Shown here in pieces: positions 44,075-53,400 of a stretch of 64,000 nt of DNA. A program made the translations under genes and the position numbers. This stretch comes from Streptomyces olivoverticillatus. GTDB taxonomy: Bacteria; Actinomycetota; Actinomycetes; Streptomycetales; Streptomycetaceae. Position 1 is the stretch's first letter. The number at the start of each line of letters is the position of its first letter. The stretch is from the NCBI RefSeq assembly GCF_014203555.1, contig NZ_JACHJH010000001.1, forward strand, positions 419,973 to 483,972, written 5' to 3'. The notes beneath the pieces were generated by a model. It did not search any database. It was not told the DNA's origin and was given only the letters and a program-made list of their open reading frames with translations.

Positions 44075-44401
44075 TTACTGCATCACGGCCATGGCCAAGG
44101 CCCGGCGGGCGCGCCGCGAGGCGCGCTCGGCCCGGCGCTGCATCCGCCGGGCGGCGACGAGATGCACGGCCCTGCGTTGGGACTCGGCCTCCCGCAGGTG
44201 GTCGTTCATATGGGCCCTGGCCAAGGCTTCTGGGATGAGTTGCATTTCGAGGTTCCTGTTCTGACGCGACTCGGTCGCACCGGAGGTGTGGCGGACGGGG
44301 GCGCTGGAGCCGAATGGCTCGGGGGACGTGCGCTGCATCGTCGGATCCTGCTTCTTGGGGTCGTGCGTGGTGGGGCGGTCGATGGTGCCGGCGATGCTCA
44401 T
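44075..44401 (-). CDS. Arg-rich small protein translationally coupled to WblC
   Basis: The product is 108 aa. The first 45 residues are Thr/Pro/Ser-rich. The last 45 are a strongly basic amphipathic helix (ESQRRAVHLVAARRMQRR, then SRRARRALA). The ATG overlaps the wblC stop codon (ATGA), indicating coupled synthesis. No domain is recognised. The basic helix could bind RNA, DNA or the ribosome; that is only a suggestion. Confidence 0.7.
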   Translation of the reverse strand: MSIAGTIDRPTTHDPKKQDPTMQRTSPEPFGSSAPVRHTSGATESRQNRNLEMQLIPEALARAHMNDHLREAESQRRAVHLVAARRMQRRAERASRRARRALAMAVMQ

Positions 44402-44760
44402 GCGGCGACCGGGTTCTTGCGCGGGCGGCCACGCGGGCGCTTGCGGGCCACGACCACGCCCTGGACGAAGAGCTCGCCGCCCCAGACGCCCCACGGCTCA
44501 CGGCGGTCCTTGGCGCCGGCCAGGCAGGCCGCGCGCAGCGGGCAGGTCTGGCAGAGCGACTTGGCGTACTCGACGTCGGCCGGGGACTCGGCGAAGAAGA
44601 CCTCGGGGTCGTAGCTGCGGCACGGGACCGGCACGCCGAGGTTCTCGATGGCGTCGTCGAGGTCGGTGAGGGCGGTGAGGGGGGTCAAGGAGTCCTCCGT
44701 GGGGACAGGCGGGGGGATCAGGTCGGTCGCTACTGACGGGGTGTGTGCCTTGAGTTGCAC
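44398..44760 (-). CDS. wblC: WhiB7-type transcription factor WblC
   Basis: Iron-sulfur regulator that turns on intrinsic antibiotic-resistance genes (WhiB7 orthologue). The product is 120 aa. The four cluster cysteines are in PCRSYDPEVFF (first), then CQTC and AACLAG. The G(V/I)WGG turn is EPWGVWGGELFVQG, and the C-terminal AT-hook is RPRGRPRKNP. The GTG at 44760 is preceded by GAGGAAA. Expression is probably controlled by the long leader upstream, which contains an ORF and an intrinsic terminator. Confidence 0.95.
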   Translation of the reverse strand: MQLKAHTPSVATDLIPPPVPTEDSLTPLTALTDLDDAIENLGVPVPCRSYDPEVFFAESPADVEYAKSLCQTCPLRAACLAGAKDRREPWGVWGGELFVQGVVVARKRPRGRPRKNPVAA

Positions 44761-44832
44761 GGTTTCGTTTCCTCGTCTGTTGTTCCGGCTGGTGGCCGGG
44801 CTGGTTTCCCCCGGGATGGGGGGCAAGCAAAA

Positions 44833-44865
44833 GGGCCGCGGATCCCGGTGTGGGTTCCGCGGCCC
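44833..44865 (-). terminator. Attenuator hairpin in the wblC leader
   Basis: A perfect 10-bp G/C stem (44833-44842 with 44856-44865) is followed on the minus strand by TTTTGCTTGCC, a good intrinsic terminator. It ends 72 nt before the wblC start and 27 nt after the leader-ORF stop, the layout of a translation-coupled attenuator. Confidence 0.8.
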
Positions 44866-44878
44866 TGGAAGGTGCCGA

Positions 44879-44897
44879 CCTGATCGTGCCGATCAGG
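44879..44897 (-). promoter_or_regulatory. Hairpin covering the leader-ORF stop codon
   Basis: A perfect 7-bp inverted repeat (44879-44885 with 44891-44897, 5-base loop) contains the leader-ORF TGA (44895-44893). A ribosome paused at or near the stop would melt it, which may reset the downstream terminator. Confidence 0.6.
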
Positions 44898-45198
44898 CTG
44901 GATCTCTCCAGGGTTCGAGCCCACGGAAGGCCCACATCGTCTGGTGCTGGTGCTGCTCATTCCGGGAACCGGCGCCGTTGGCCGCTGCTGCGGGGGCATA
45001 GGCCTGTGCCTGTGCCTGCGCTGCTGCCGTTACCGCGGACGCCTTGGTCGGTCGCTCTTCGAGGTGAAGCGGCAGAGCCGGGACGGCTCCGGACAGACCG
45101 GTGCCCTGGAACAGGGCGGTGACGGGCGCGACGCCGAGCGAGCGTGCGGCAAAGACCTGGCGATCGGTCATTTTGCTGCTGGTGATGAAGCTGATCAT
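44893..45198 (-). CDS. wblC leader peptide ORF (101 aa)
   Basis: This ORF has a strong ribosome binding site (GAGAGGAGG, eight bases before ATG 45198) and ends inside a small hairpin just ahead of the attenuator. The product has no known domain: an N-terminal MTDRQVFAARSLGVAPV segment, an Ala/Gln-rich middle (AAAQAQAQAY), and a Trp-containing end (MWAFRGLEPWRDPA). WhiB7-type genes elsewhere are controlled by upstream ORFs whose impaired translation under ribosome-targeting antibiotics relieves termination. This ORF probably plays that role, although 101 residues is long for a leader peptide. Confidence 0.7.
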   Translation of the reverse strand: MISFITSSKMTDRQVFAARSLGVAPVTALFQGTGLSGAVPALPLHLEERPTKASAVTAAAQAQAQAYAPAAAANGAGSRNEQHQHQTMWAFRGLEPWRDPA

Positions 45199-45314
45199 GG
45201 TCTTCGCCTCCTCTCGGCGTCTCAGGGGACCGGTCGAGACCGGTCCGACGATTTTCGGTTCAGTACAGCACGGAGCCAACGGATCTTGGAAGAACCGTTG
45301 TTTCCCTGCTCGGA

Positions 45315-45353
45315 AGGCTATGGGTACGCCCTCCGCGTGCGCAAACTATTTTT
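45315..45353 (-). promoter_or_regulatory. Candidate wblC promoter with AT-rich WblC element
   Basis: On the minus strand: AAAAATAG (45353-45346), then TTGCGC (45344-45339), 18 bp, TAGCCT (45320-45315). WhiB7 promoters carry an AT-rich motif just upstream of the -35, bound by the AT-hook, so autoregulation is plausible. The leader would be about 550 nt. Confidence 0.45.
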
Positions 45354-47550
45354 CCGGAGAGTCTTCCGACGCATCGTGAGACGCATCTTCGGAACCCGGG
45401 TCTCCGCCTGCACACAGGGTGAGGACGTCCGCGCCGAACTTCCCGAGCTTGCGTCCTCCCACTCCTGAGATGCACACCAGCTCCGCTTCGGTTCCCGGGA
45501 CGGCCTCGGCGATCGCGAGCAGCGTCTTGTCGGTGAAGACGCAGAAGGCGGGCTGGCCCAGCCGCCGGGCCTGCTCGGCACGCCAGTCGCGCAGCCGCTC
45601 GTAGAGCCCCTCGTCCAGGTCGCTGGGGCAGTCCTCGCAGCGCATCAGCTTGATCTCACCGGCGTCCGTCAGCGTGCGCCCGCAGACCCGGCAGCGCGCC
45701 GAGCCCCGCCGCTTGGGCCTGACCCCGCGCTCGATGCCGCCCTGGCCCGCCGCGGCCGCGAAGCCTGCGCGGGGCGCGGCCGAGCCGGGCCGCAGGCCGT
45801 TGAGGAAACGGGTGGGGCGCCGCGAGGGGCGGCCGCCGGGGGTGCGCGAGAGCGCCCAGGAGAGACAGAGGTGGACCCGGGCGCGGGTGACGCCCACGTA
45901 GAGCAGCCGGCGCTCCTCCTCCACCTGCTCGTCCGTCTTGGCGTATGTGATCGGCATCATGCCCTCGGCCAGCCCGACGAGGAAGACCGCATCCCACTCC
46001 AGGCCCTTGGCCGCGTGAAGTGAGGCGAGAGTCACACCTTCGACGGTGGGGGCGTGCTGGGCGCTCGCCCGCTCGTCGAGCTCGGCCACGAGGTCGGCGA
46101 GGGTGGCCTCCGGCTTGGCCCGCACGAAGTCCTCGGCCAGGCGCACCAGCGCCGCCAGGGACTCCCAGCGGTCGCGGACGGCGCCCGATCCGGCGGGGGG
46201 CTCGGTCGTCCAGCCGCGGGTGGAGAGCACCGCGCGCACCTGGGACGGCACATCGGCCACGTCGGCGAGCTGGGGGTCGGAGTGGCCCCCGGCGCGGGCC
46301 GCGCCGCGCAGCAGCAGCCCGGCCTCGCGCACCTCGGGGCGCTCGAAGAACCGCTCGGCGCCGCGCAGCTGGTAGGGCACCCCGGCATCGGCGAGGGCCT
46401 GCTCGTACACCTCGGACTGGGCGTTGATGCGGTAGAGGATCGCGATCTCGCTCGCCGGGACCCCGGAGGCAATGAGCTCGCGGACCCGGCGGGCGGTGCC
46501 CTCGGCCTCTGCGGGCTCGTCCGCGAACTCGGCGTAGACCGGCTCGGGGCCGGGGCCGCGCTGGGAGACCAGCTCCAGCCGGTGCTCGGCGGCGCGGCCG
46601 CGGGCCTGGGAGAGCAGGCCGTTGGCCAGCTGCACCACCTGGGGTGTGGAGCGGTAGTCCCGCACGAGCTTGACGACAGTGGCGTGCGGGTGACGGTGGC
46701 GGAAATTCAGCAGGTGGTCGGGGGTGGCGCCGGTGAAGGAGTAGATGGTCTGGCTGGCGTCGCCGACCACGCACAGGCTGTCCCGGTCGCCCAGCCACAG
46801 CTCCAGCAGCCGCTGCTGGAGGGGGCTGACGTCCTGGTACTCGTCGACGACGAAGTGCTGGTACTGGCGGCGCACCGTCTCGGCGATGTCGTGCCGGTCC
46901 TGGAGCACGGCCACGGTCAGCAGCAGGACGTCCTCGAAGTCGATCACGCCGCGCTCGCGCTTGAGCTGCTCGTACATCCCGTAGACCCGGGCGATCTCGG
47001 CCGGGTCGCGGGGGGCCTCCCGGCCGGACTTGGCGGCGGCCGCCGGATAGTCCTCGGGGACGGTCTGGGTGACCTTCGCCCATTCGATCTCGCCCGTCAC
47101 ATCCCGCAGTTCATTGCGGTCGAGGCGGATCCGGCAGCGGGCGGCGGCCTCCGCGACGACCTGGACCTTCCGATCGACCAGCCGGGGCAGCTCGCCGCCG
47201 ACCGCCTTCGGCCAGAAGTACTGCAGCTGCCGCAGGGCCGCCGAGTGGAACGTGCGCGCCTGGACGCCGCCCGCGCCGAGCTGCCGCAGACGGCCGCGCA
47301 TCTCCCCCGCCGCGCGGTTGGTGAAGGTGACGGCGAGCACACTCGCGGGCTGGAGCACGCCGGACCGCACGCCGTAGGCGATCCGGTGGGTGATCGCGCG
47401 CGTCTTGCCCGTGCCCGCGCCGGCCAGCACGCACACCGGCCCGCCGAGGGCCGTGGCCACCTCGCGCTGCTCGGGGTCGAGCCCGTCGAGCACCGCCTCG
47501 GCGGATCCCGGCACCTGCGGGAAGAGTGGGGAGTGCGTTGCTGCTGTCAC
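45346..47550 (-). CDS. uvrD2: ATP-dependent DNA helicase UvrD2
   Basis: SF1A helicase. The product is 734 aa. Motifs are GAGTGKTRAITH (Walker A), VDEYQDVSPLQQ (II), GDASQTIYSFTGA (III) and VTRARVHLCLSW (VI). A four-Cys zinc module (CRVCGRTL, then CEDCPSDLD) and a C-terminal HRDC domain (about 645-710) distinguish UvrD2 from UvrD1/PcrA, as in mycobacteria. It is divergent from the mycoredoxin gene. The acidic C-terminal tail overlaps the candidate wblC promoter. Confidence 0.95.
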   Translation of the reverse strand: MTAATHSPLFPQVPGSAEAVLDGLDPEQREVATALGGPVCVLAGAGTGKTRAITHRIAYGVRSGVLQPASVLAVTFTNRAAGEMRGRLRQLGAGGVQARTFHSAALRQLQYFWPKAVGGELPRLVDRKVQVVAEAAARCRIRLDRNELRDVTGEIEWAKVTQTVPEDYPAAAAKSGREAPRDPAEIARVYGMYEQLKRERGVIDFEDVLLLTVAVLQDRHDIAETVRRQYQHFVVDEYQDVSPLQQRLLELWLGDRDSLCVVGDASQTIYSFTGATPDHLLNFRHRHPHATVVKLVRDYRSTPQVVQLANGLLSQARGRAAEHRLELVSQRGPGPEPVYAEFADEPAEAEGTARRVRELIASGVPASEIAILYRINAQSEVYEQALADAGVPYQLRGAERFFERPEVREAGLLLRGAARAGGHSDPQLADVADVPSQVRAVLSTRGWTTEPPAGSGAVRDRWESLAALVRLAEDFVRAKPEATLADLVAELDERASAQHAPTVEGVTLASLHAAKGLEWDAVFLVGLAEGMMPITYAKTDEQVEEERRLLYVGVTRARVHLCLSWALSRTPGGRPSRRPTRFLNGLRPGSAAPRAGFAAAAGQGGIERGVRPKRRGSARCRVCGRTLTDAGEIKLMRCEDCPSDLDEGLYERLRDWRAEQARRLGQPAFCVFTDKTLLAIAEAVPGTEAELVCISGVGGRKLGKFGADVLTLCAGGDPGSEDASHDASEDSPEK

Positions 47551-47698
47551 CCCGCCATGCTGCCAGGTTCACGGAGGCGACCGGGAATGTTGTCCACAGG
47601 CGAGCCACTGCGGTCGTACTAATGCCGTCTGTGCTGCCTGTGCCCGCACGTGCTCCCCGTACCCGGCTGTGCCTGCCTGTGCCTCCCCGTGCCTGCGC

Positions 47699-47725
47699 GG
47701 GAATGGCTGCCGGGGGTTGCGCGTT
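47699..47725 (+). promoter_or_regulatory. SigR promoter of the mycoredoxin gene
   Basis: GGGAAT (47699-47704) and GTT (47723-47725) are separated by exactly 18 bp, the SigR consensus. They lie about 40 bp upstream of the start codon. Confidence 0.85.
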
Positions 47726-47766
47726 CTACCCCCGGAACGCCACCGAGGAAAAGGAGCGCAGGTCGC

Positions 47767-48009
47767 ATGTCGAGCAGCGTGACGATGTACAGCACCACCT
47801 GGTGCGGCTACTGCCGCCGCCTGAAGGGCCAGATGGACCGCGAAGGAATCACGTACAACGAGATCAACATCGAGCTCGACGCCGACTCGGCGGCCTTCGT
47901 CGAAAAGGCGAACGGCGGAAACCAGACGGTTCCCACCGTTCTCTTCCCCGACGGCTCCACGCTCACCAACCCCTCGCTGGCCCAGGTGAAGGCCAAGATC
48001 GGGGTCTGA
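47767..48009 (+). CDS. Mycoredoxin (glutaredoxin-fold thiol-disulfide oxidoreductase)
   Basis: Reduces mycothiol-protein mixed disulfides. The product is 80 aa. The active site is W12-C13-G14-Y15-C16 and the cis-Pro segment is TVPTVLF. The size and CGYC motif match mycoredoxin-1. The ATG at 47767 follows AAGGAG, with a 10-base spacing. The perfect SigR promoter puts it in the disulfide-stress regulon, whose regulators sit 32 kb away in this window. Confidence 0.93.
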   Translation: MSSSVTMYSTTWCGYCRRLKGQMDREGITYNEINIELDADSAAFVEKANGGNQTVPTVLFPDGSTLTNPSLAQVKAKIGV

Positions 48010-48049
48010 GCCGCAGCGGCGACCGCGGCCCGCCAGGGGCAGCAGCTCG

Positions 48050-48979
48050 CTACGGCAGCGGCTCGCCGTACCAGAGCTCGATCAGACGGGCCGCGATCGA
48101 AATGCCGGTCGGAGGCAGGACCTCCCCGGAGTCGAACGCGGCCCTCAGCTCTTCCCGGGAGAACCAGCGCGCCTCGTGGATCTCCTCGCCGTCCACCTGG
48201 ATGTCCGCGGACGTGGCGCGCGCCATGAAGCCCAGCATCAGGCTGGAGGGGAAGGGCCAGGGCTGGCTGGCGACGTACTCCACGTCGCCGACGACCACGC
48301 CCGCCTCCTCGCTGACCTCGCGGCGCACCGCCTGCTCGATGGACTCGCCCGGCTCGACGAAGCCCGCGAGCGTGGAGAAGCGGCCCTCAGGCCAGTGCAT
48401 CTGGCGGCCCAGCAGCGCCCGGTCCTGGTCGTCCGTCACCAGCATGATCACGGCCGGGTCGGTGCGCGGGTAGTGCTCGGCGCCGCAGGCCGGGCAGCGG
48501 CGGATGTGGCCGGCCGCGGCGATGACCGTGCGCTCGCCGCACCGCGAGCAGAAGCGGTGCAGGCGCTGCCAGTTCTCCAGCGCCACGGCGTGCACCAGCA
48601 GACCGGCGTCGCGCGGCGACAGCAGCAGCCCCGCCTCGCGCAGCCCGGCCGGGCGCGCAGACTGGTCCATGCGGCCGGGCAGCGCGTCCTTCTGGAGCGC
48701 GAAGTAGGCCACGCCGTCCTCGTCCTGGCCGAGGAAGTAGCGGTGCGTCTCGGTGACGGGCGCCTCGAAGGCCGGGGTCATCACCAGCTCGGTGCGGCCG
48801 TCGGGGGTGTCGTCGATCAGGGCCTGCCCGCCGGAGACCACGAAGACCCGCGTCGAGGGGTGGCTCCACGCCGCGGAGAGCCACGCCTCGTCGAGGCGGT
48901 GGTGTGCGGCACGGTCGATGCCGCTCGCCTGGCTGAGCGTGATGGTCCGGGCTGCTGCGAAATCGGTCCAGGTGGTCAC
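48050..48979 (-). CDS. nudC: NAD(+) diphosphatase / NAD-capped RNA hydrolase NudC
   Basis: Nudix enzyme that cleaves NADH and removes NAD caps from RNA. The product is 309 aa. It has the zinc ribbon CSRCG and CPACG (about 140-160), a complete Nudix box GFVEPGE plus AVRREVSEEAGV, and the NudC signature SQPWPFPSSLM. GTG 48979 (GGAAG upstream) is preferred; TTG 48991 sits directly on GGGGGAG and is less likely. Confidence 0.95.
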   Translation of the reverse strand: MTTWTDFAAARTITLSQASGIDRAAHHRLDEAWLSAAWSHPSTRVFVVSGGQALIDDTPDGRTELVMTPAFEAPVTETHRYFLGQDEDGVAYFALQKDALPGRMDQSARPAGLREAGLLLSPRDAGLLVHAVALENWQRLHRFCSRCGERTVIAAAGHIRRCPACGAEHYPRTDPAVIMLVTDDQDRALLGRQMHWPEGRFSTLAGFVEPGESIEQAVRREVSEEAGVVVGDVEYVASQPWPFPSSLMLGFMARATSADIQVDGEEIHEARWFSREELRAAFDSGEVLPPTGISIAARLIELWYGEPLP

Positions 48980-49022
48980 GGCTGCTTCCAACTCCCCCTA
49001 TGAATGGTGATCTTGCTACCCG

Positions 49023-50423
49023 CTAGTGGGCGGGCATGTTCTCGGCGAGGTCGCTCCACAGATGGGCGGCGGCCTCGACGCCCTTCATGAGGAGGTCCAG
49101 TTCGACCTTCTCGTTCGGCGCGTGCCAGCCGTCCGAGGGCACCGAGATGCCGAGGAACAGCACCGGCACGCCGAGCACGTCCTGCAGGTCGGCGGCGGGT
49201 CCGGAGCCGCCCTCGCGCGTGAAGCGGATCTTCTGCCCGAAGGCGCGGCCCATGGCCCGGACGACGGACTGCAGGGCCGGGTGGTCCAGCGGGGTCAGGC
49301 AGGGGCGGGTCGCGCCCCAGAAGCCGACCTCGTGCCGGATGCCGTCGGGCAGCTGCCCGGCCACCCAGTCGCGTACGGACTGCTGGACGCGGTCGGCGTC
49401 CTGTCCGGCCACCAGCCGGAACGACAGCTTGAGCTGGGCGGTGGACGGCACGATCGTCTTGCTGCCGTGGCCCTGATAGCCGCTGCCCAGGCCGTTGACC
49501 TCGGCGGTGGGGCGGGCCCAGATGCGCTCCAGCGTGGTGTAGCCGGCCTCGCCGAGGGCGCCGTGCGAGTGGGCGGAGCGCAGCCAGCCCTTCTCGTCGA
49601 AGGGCAGCTCGGCGAAGAGCTCGCGCTCGGTGCCGGTCAGCTCCTGCACGCCGTCGTAGAAGCCGGGGATCGCCACCTTGCGGTCCGCGTCGTGCAGGGC
49701 GGCCACCAGCCGGGCGGCCTCGGTGGCCGGGTTGGGCACCGCGCCGCCGAAGGAGCCGGAGTGGATGTCCTGGTCCGGCCCGTAGAGGTCGATCTGGCAG
49801 TCGGTGAGGCCGCGCATGCCGGTGCACACGGTCGGGGTGTTCTCGTCCCACATGCCTGTGTCGGAGACGATCACGGCGTCGCAGGCGAGGCGGTCGGCGT
49901 GGGCGCGGACGAGCTCGGTGAAGTGCTCGGAGCCGGACTCCTCCTCGCCTTCGATGAGCAGCTTGAGGTTGACCGCGGGCGCGGTGCGGCCCGTGGCGGC
50001 CAGGTGGGCGCGGACGCCCAGGGTGTGGAAGAAGACCTGGCCCTTGTCGTCGGCCGCGCCGCGCGCGTACAGCCTGCCGTCCTTGACGACCGGCTCGAAG
50101 GGGTCGGTGTGCCAGCCGTCCTCGCGGGCGGCGGGCTGGACGTCGTGGTGGCCGTAGACGACGACCGTGGGAGCGTTCTCCTCAAGGGAGGGCCACTCGG
50201 CGAAGACCGCCGGGGCGCCGTCGGTCTCCCAGACCTCGACGGTCGGGAAGCCGGTCTCGGTGAGCTTCGCCGCCAGCCAGTCCGCGCTCCGGCGCACGTC
50301 GGCGGCGTGGGCCGGGTCGGCCGACACGGAGGGGATGCGCAGCCAGTCCGCGAGGTCGTCGAGGAACGCGGCGCGGTGCTCGTCGATGTACGCGCGGACG
50401 ACGCTGTCCGGGGTGTCGCTCAT
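49023..50423 (-). CDS. M20-family metallopeptidase (dipeptidase)
   Basis: The product is 466 aa. It is a two-zinc M20 peptidase with YGHHDVQPA (metal His and catalytic Asp), GAADDKGQ (bridging Asp), EGEEESGS (general base and metal Glu) and a late W-H-A-P-N-E segment with the last His. A dimerisation lid domain is at about 200-320. Likely substrates are dipeptides or related N-acyl amino acids. It stands alone on the minus strand. Confidence 0.92.
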   Translation of the reverse strand: MSDTPDSVVRAYIDEHRAAFLDDLADWLRIPSVSADPAHAADVRRSADWLAAKLTETGFPTVEVWETDGAPAVFAEWPSLEENAPTVVVYGHHDVQPAAREDGWHTDPFEPVVKDGRLYARGAADDKGQVFFHTLGVRAHLAATGRTAPAVNLKLLIEGEEESGSEHFTELVRAHADRLACDAVIVSDTGMWDENTPTVCTGMRGLTDCQIDLYGPDQDIHSGSFGGAVPNPATEAARLVAALHDADRKVAIPGFYDGVQELTGTERELFAELPFDEKGWLRSAHSHGALGEAGYTTLERIWARPTAEVNGLGSGYQGHGSKTIVPSTAQLKLSFRLVAGQDADRVQQSVRDWVAGQLPDGIRHEVGFWGATRPCLTPLDHPALQSVVRAMGRAFGQKIRFTREGGSGPAADLQDVLGVPVLFLGISVPSDGWHAPNEKVELDLLMKGVEAAAHLWSDLAENMPAH

Positions 50424-50470
50424 GACGTCGAGCCTATCCGGACGCGCAGGGTGACCAAGACCGGGTTTCC

Positions 50471-53400
50471 TCAGCCTTCCTCCCCCAGGAGGACCCTTTC
50501 GAGCCCGGCGCGGTCGGGGAGACCGGACGGGCGGACGGTCTCGCCGTCGCGTACGTACACGAACGCGGCGCTCACGGCCGACAGCGGCAGGCCGTGCCGT
50601 TCTGCCCAGGCGAGGCGGTAGACGGCGAGCTGCAAGGGATCCGCATCGTGCGAGCGGCTGGTCTTCCAGTCGACGATCTCGTAGGCCGGGCCCGGCTCGT
50701 TATCGCGCCCGTTGTTGCGTCCGTCACCTTGCGGGGCGTCCGTGCGGTAGACGGCGTCGATGCGGCCGCGGATCACCCGGCCCGCGAGGGTGAGCTGGAA
50801 GGGCACCTCGACGCGGTACGGCGTGCGGTGGGCGTAGGGGGTGCGCTCGAAGGCCTCCTTGAGCGCGGCGAGGTCGCGCTCGTCGGCGATCTCCGGCTCG
50901 TCCTCCTCGCCGCCGGGCAGCTCGTCGGGACCGAGCAGGGGCAGCGGCAGCGCCTCGAACCGGGACTCCACCCAGGCGTGGAAGCGGGTGCCCCGGCGGG
51001 CGGCGGGCTGCGGCCTGCGCGGCATGGGGCGGGCCAGCTCCCGCGCGAAGGCGTCGGGGTCGGCGGCGAGGCGCACCAGCTGGGAGGCGCTCAGCGCCTC
51101 GGGCACGGGCACGTCGCGGACGGTGGCGCGGGCGCGACGGAGCTCGCCCGCGAGCGCGTCCAGGTCGCGGTCCCAGGAGGCGGCCAGGCGGGATTCCTCG
51201 GGGGTGAGCGGCGCCGGGTGCGGGTGCGCGGCGGGGGGCGACGGCCGCTGCGCGGGGCGGGTGGCCGGCAGGCTGTCCCAGTCGGGCAGGTCTTCTTCCG
51301 GCTCTTCTTCGGCGAAGGGCTCCTCTTCGGGGAAGGGCTCCTCTTCGGGGAAGGGCTCCTCTTCGGGGAAGAGGTCCTCTTCTTCGGGGAGCGGAACCTG
51401 CTCTTCGGGCGCGTCCCGCCGGCCGTCCAGGCGGGCCAGGACCGCGTCCGCGACGGCGCGGCGGCGGGTCAGCGAGGCGGGGTCCAGGGGGAGCGGCCAG
51501 GAGCGGTCCGTGGCGGCCTCCTCCAGGGCGGGGTTCTCCGTGCCCTCCTCGGGGGCGTCCGACCACACCTCGATCTCGCCGTGGCCCGCTTCGCAGTGCT
51601 CGCGCAGGGCGTCGAGGAAGCCGGAGGGGCCACGGGGGCGCTTCTGGCTGGGGCCCCACCAGTGGCCGGAGCCCAGCAGGAGCGAGCGGGGGCGGGTGAA
51701 GGTGACGTAGCCCAGGCGGAGTTCCTCCGTGCGCTGGTGTTCCTTCATCGCCTCCTTGAAGGCCGCCATGCCCTTGGCGTTCCACGCGGCGACGTCGGGG
51801 AGGGTGTCGGCGTCGCCGCGCAGCGCGTGCGGCAGGACCTTCGGCTGGGCCGTCCAGGAATCGCGGGACTGCTCGCTGGGGAAGGTCTTGGCGACGAGCC
51901 CGGGGACGGCCACCACGTCCCACTCCAGGCCCTTGGACTTGTGCGCGGTGAGGATCTTGACGGTGTCCTCGCCGCCGGGCAGCGAGCTGTCGAGCCCCTT
52001 CTCGTACTGCGCGGCGGTGCGCAGGAAACCGAGGAAGGCCGAGAGCGTGGCCTGCCCGTCGAGGGCGGCGAAGCCCGCGGCGATGTCGAGGAACTGGGAG
52101 AGGGTCTCGCGGCGGCGGGCCGCCAGGGCGTGCGGGGACGCGGCGAGCTCGACCTCCAGGCCGGTGGTGCCGAGCACCCGGTGCAGGACGTCCATCAGCG
52201 GGTCGGCCAGCGACCGGCGCAGGTCGCGCAGCTCGGCGGCGAGGCGGGCGAAACGGACGCGGGCCTCGGCGGAGAACGGCAGGCCGTCGTCCGGTGCGGT
52301 GTCGGTCAGGAAGGTGTCGAGGGCGTCGGCCATGGAGATCACTTCCGCCGGATCGACGCCTTCGACGGCCTCGGCCAGCCGGCGCTCCGGGTCCTCCCCC
52401 GCGCTGCCGTAGGGCACGAGCGTACGGGCGCGCCGGCCCAGCAGCGCCAGATCGCGGGGGCCGATGCGCCAGCGGGGGCCGATCAGCAGCCGGACGAGCG
52501 CGGCGTTGGCCGTGGGGTCCTGGAGCACCTCGCAGACGGCGACGAGATCGGCGATCTCCGGCAGGTGCAGCAGGCCGGACAGGCCGACGACCTCCACGGG
52601 CAGATCCCGCTCCACGAGCGCGCCCTGGATCCGGGCGAAGTCGGCGGCCGTACGGCACAGCACCGCGATCTCGCCGGGGCGGGTGCCGGTGCGCACGAGG
52701 TGGGCGAGGGAGTCGGCGAGCCAGTCGAGCTCCTCGGCCTGGGTGGGCAGCAGGGCGCAGCGCACGATGCCGTCGCGCTCGGCGCCGGGGGCGGGCCGCA
52801 GGGCTTCGACGCCCTCGTGCCGGGCGCGCAGGGGAGCCGCCAGGCGGTTGGCCAGGTCGAGCAGGCGGCCGCCGCTGCGGCGGTTCTCGCTGAGGGAGTG
52901 GCGGCGGGCGGGGCTGCCGTCGGCGTGGGGGAAGTGGCGGGGGAAGTCGTCGAGGTTGGCCACGGAGGCACCGCGCCAGCCGTAGATGGCCTGGCAGGGG
53001 TCGCCGACGGCGGTCACGGCGTGCCCGGTGCGGTCGCCGAAGAGGCCGGAGAGCAGCAGCCGCTGGGCGACGGAGGTGTCCTGGTACTCGTCGAGGAGGA
53101 CGACGTGGAACTGCTCGCGCAGGATCCGGCCGACTTCCGGGCGGGTGCGGGCCAGCTCGGCGGAGAGGGCTATCTGGTCGCTGAAATCGAGGAGGTCCCG
53201 GTCGCGCTTCTCCTTGCGGTAGGCGGCGACCAGGCCGAGGAGTTCGAGGCGGGCGCGGGCGGTCTCGGGGGCCTTGCGCAGGTCGGGGTTGGTGAGCTTG
53301 ACGCCGTCGAGGGCGGCCAGCAGCCCGGTGTCGTGGGCGCGCAGCTGCCCGGGGGCGACGAGGTGCTCGGCGAGCTCCGCGTCGAGGGCGAGGAGGTCGG

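Noticed and set aside
44730..44999. Alternative minus-strand open frame through the wblC leader and terminator
   Set aside because: It runs through the terminator hairpin and into wblC in another frame and lacks a ribosome binding site. The 44893-45198 ORF has a strong one and a stop at the right place.
47630..47700. Repeated TGCCTG/CCCCGTG words before the mycoredoxin gene
   Set aside because: Irregular low-complexity with no fixed period or symmetry; not a CRISPR or iteron array.
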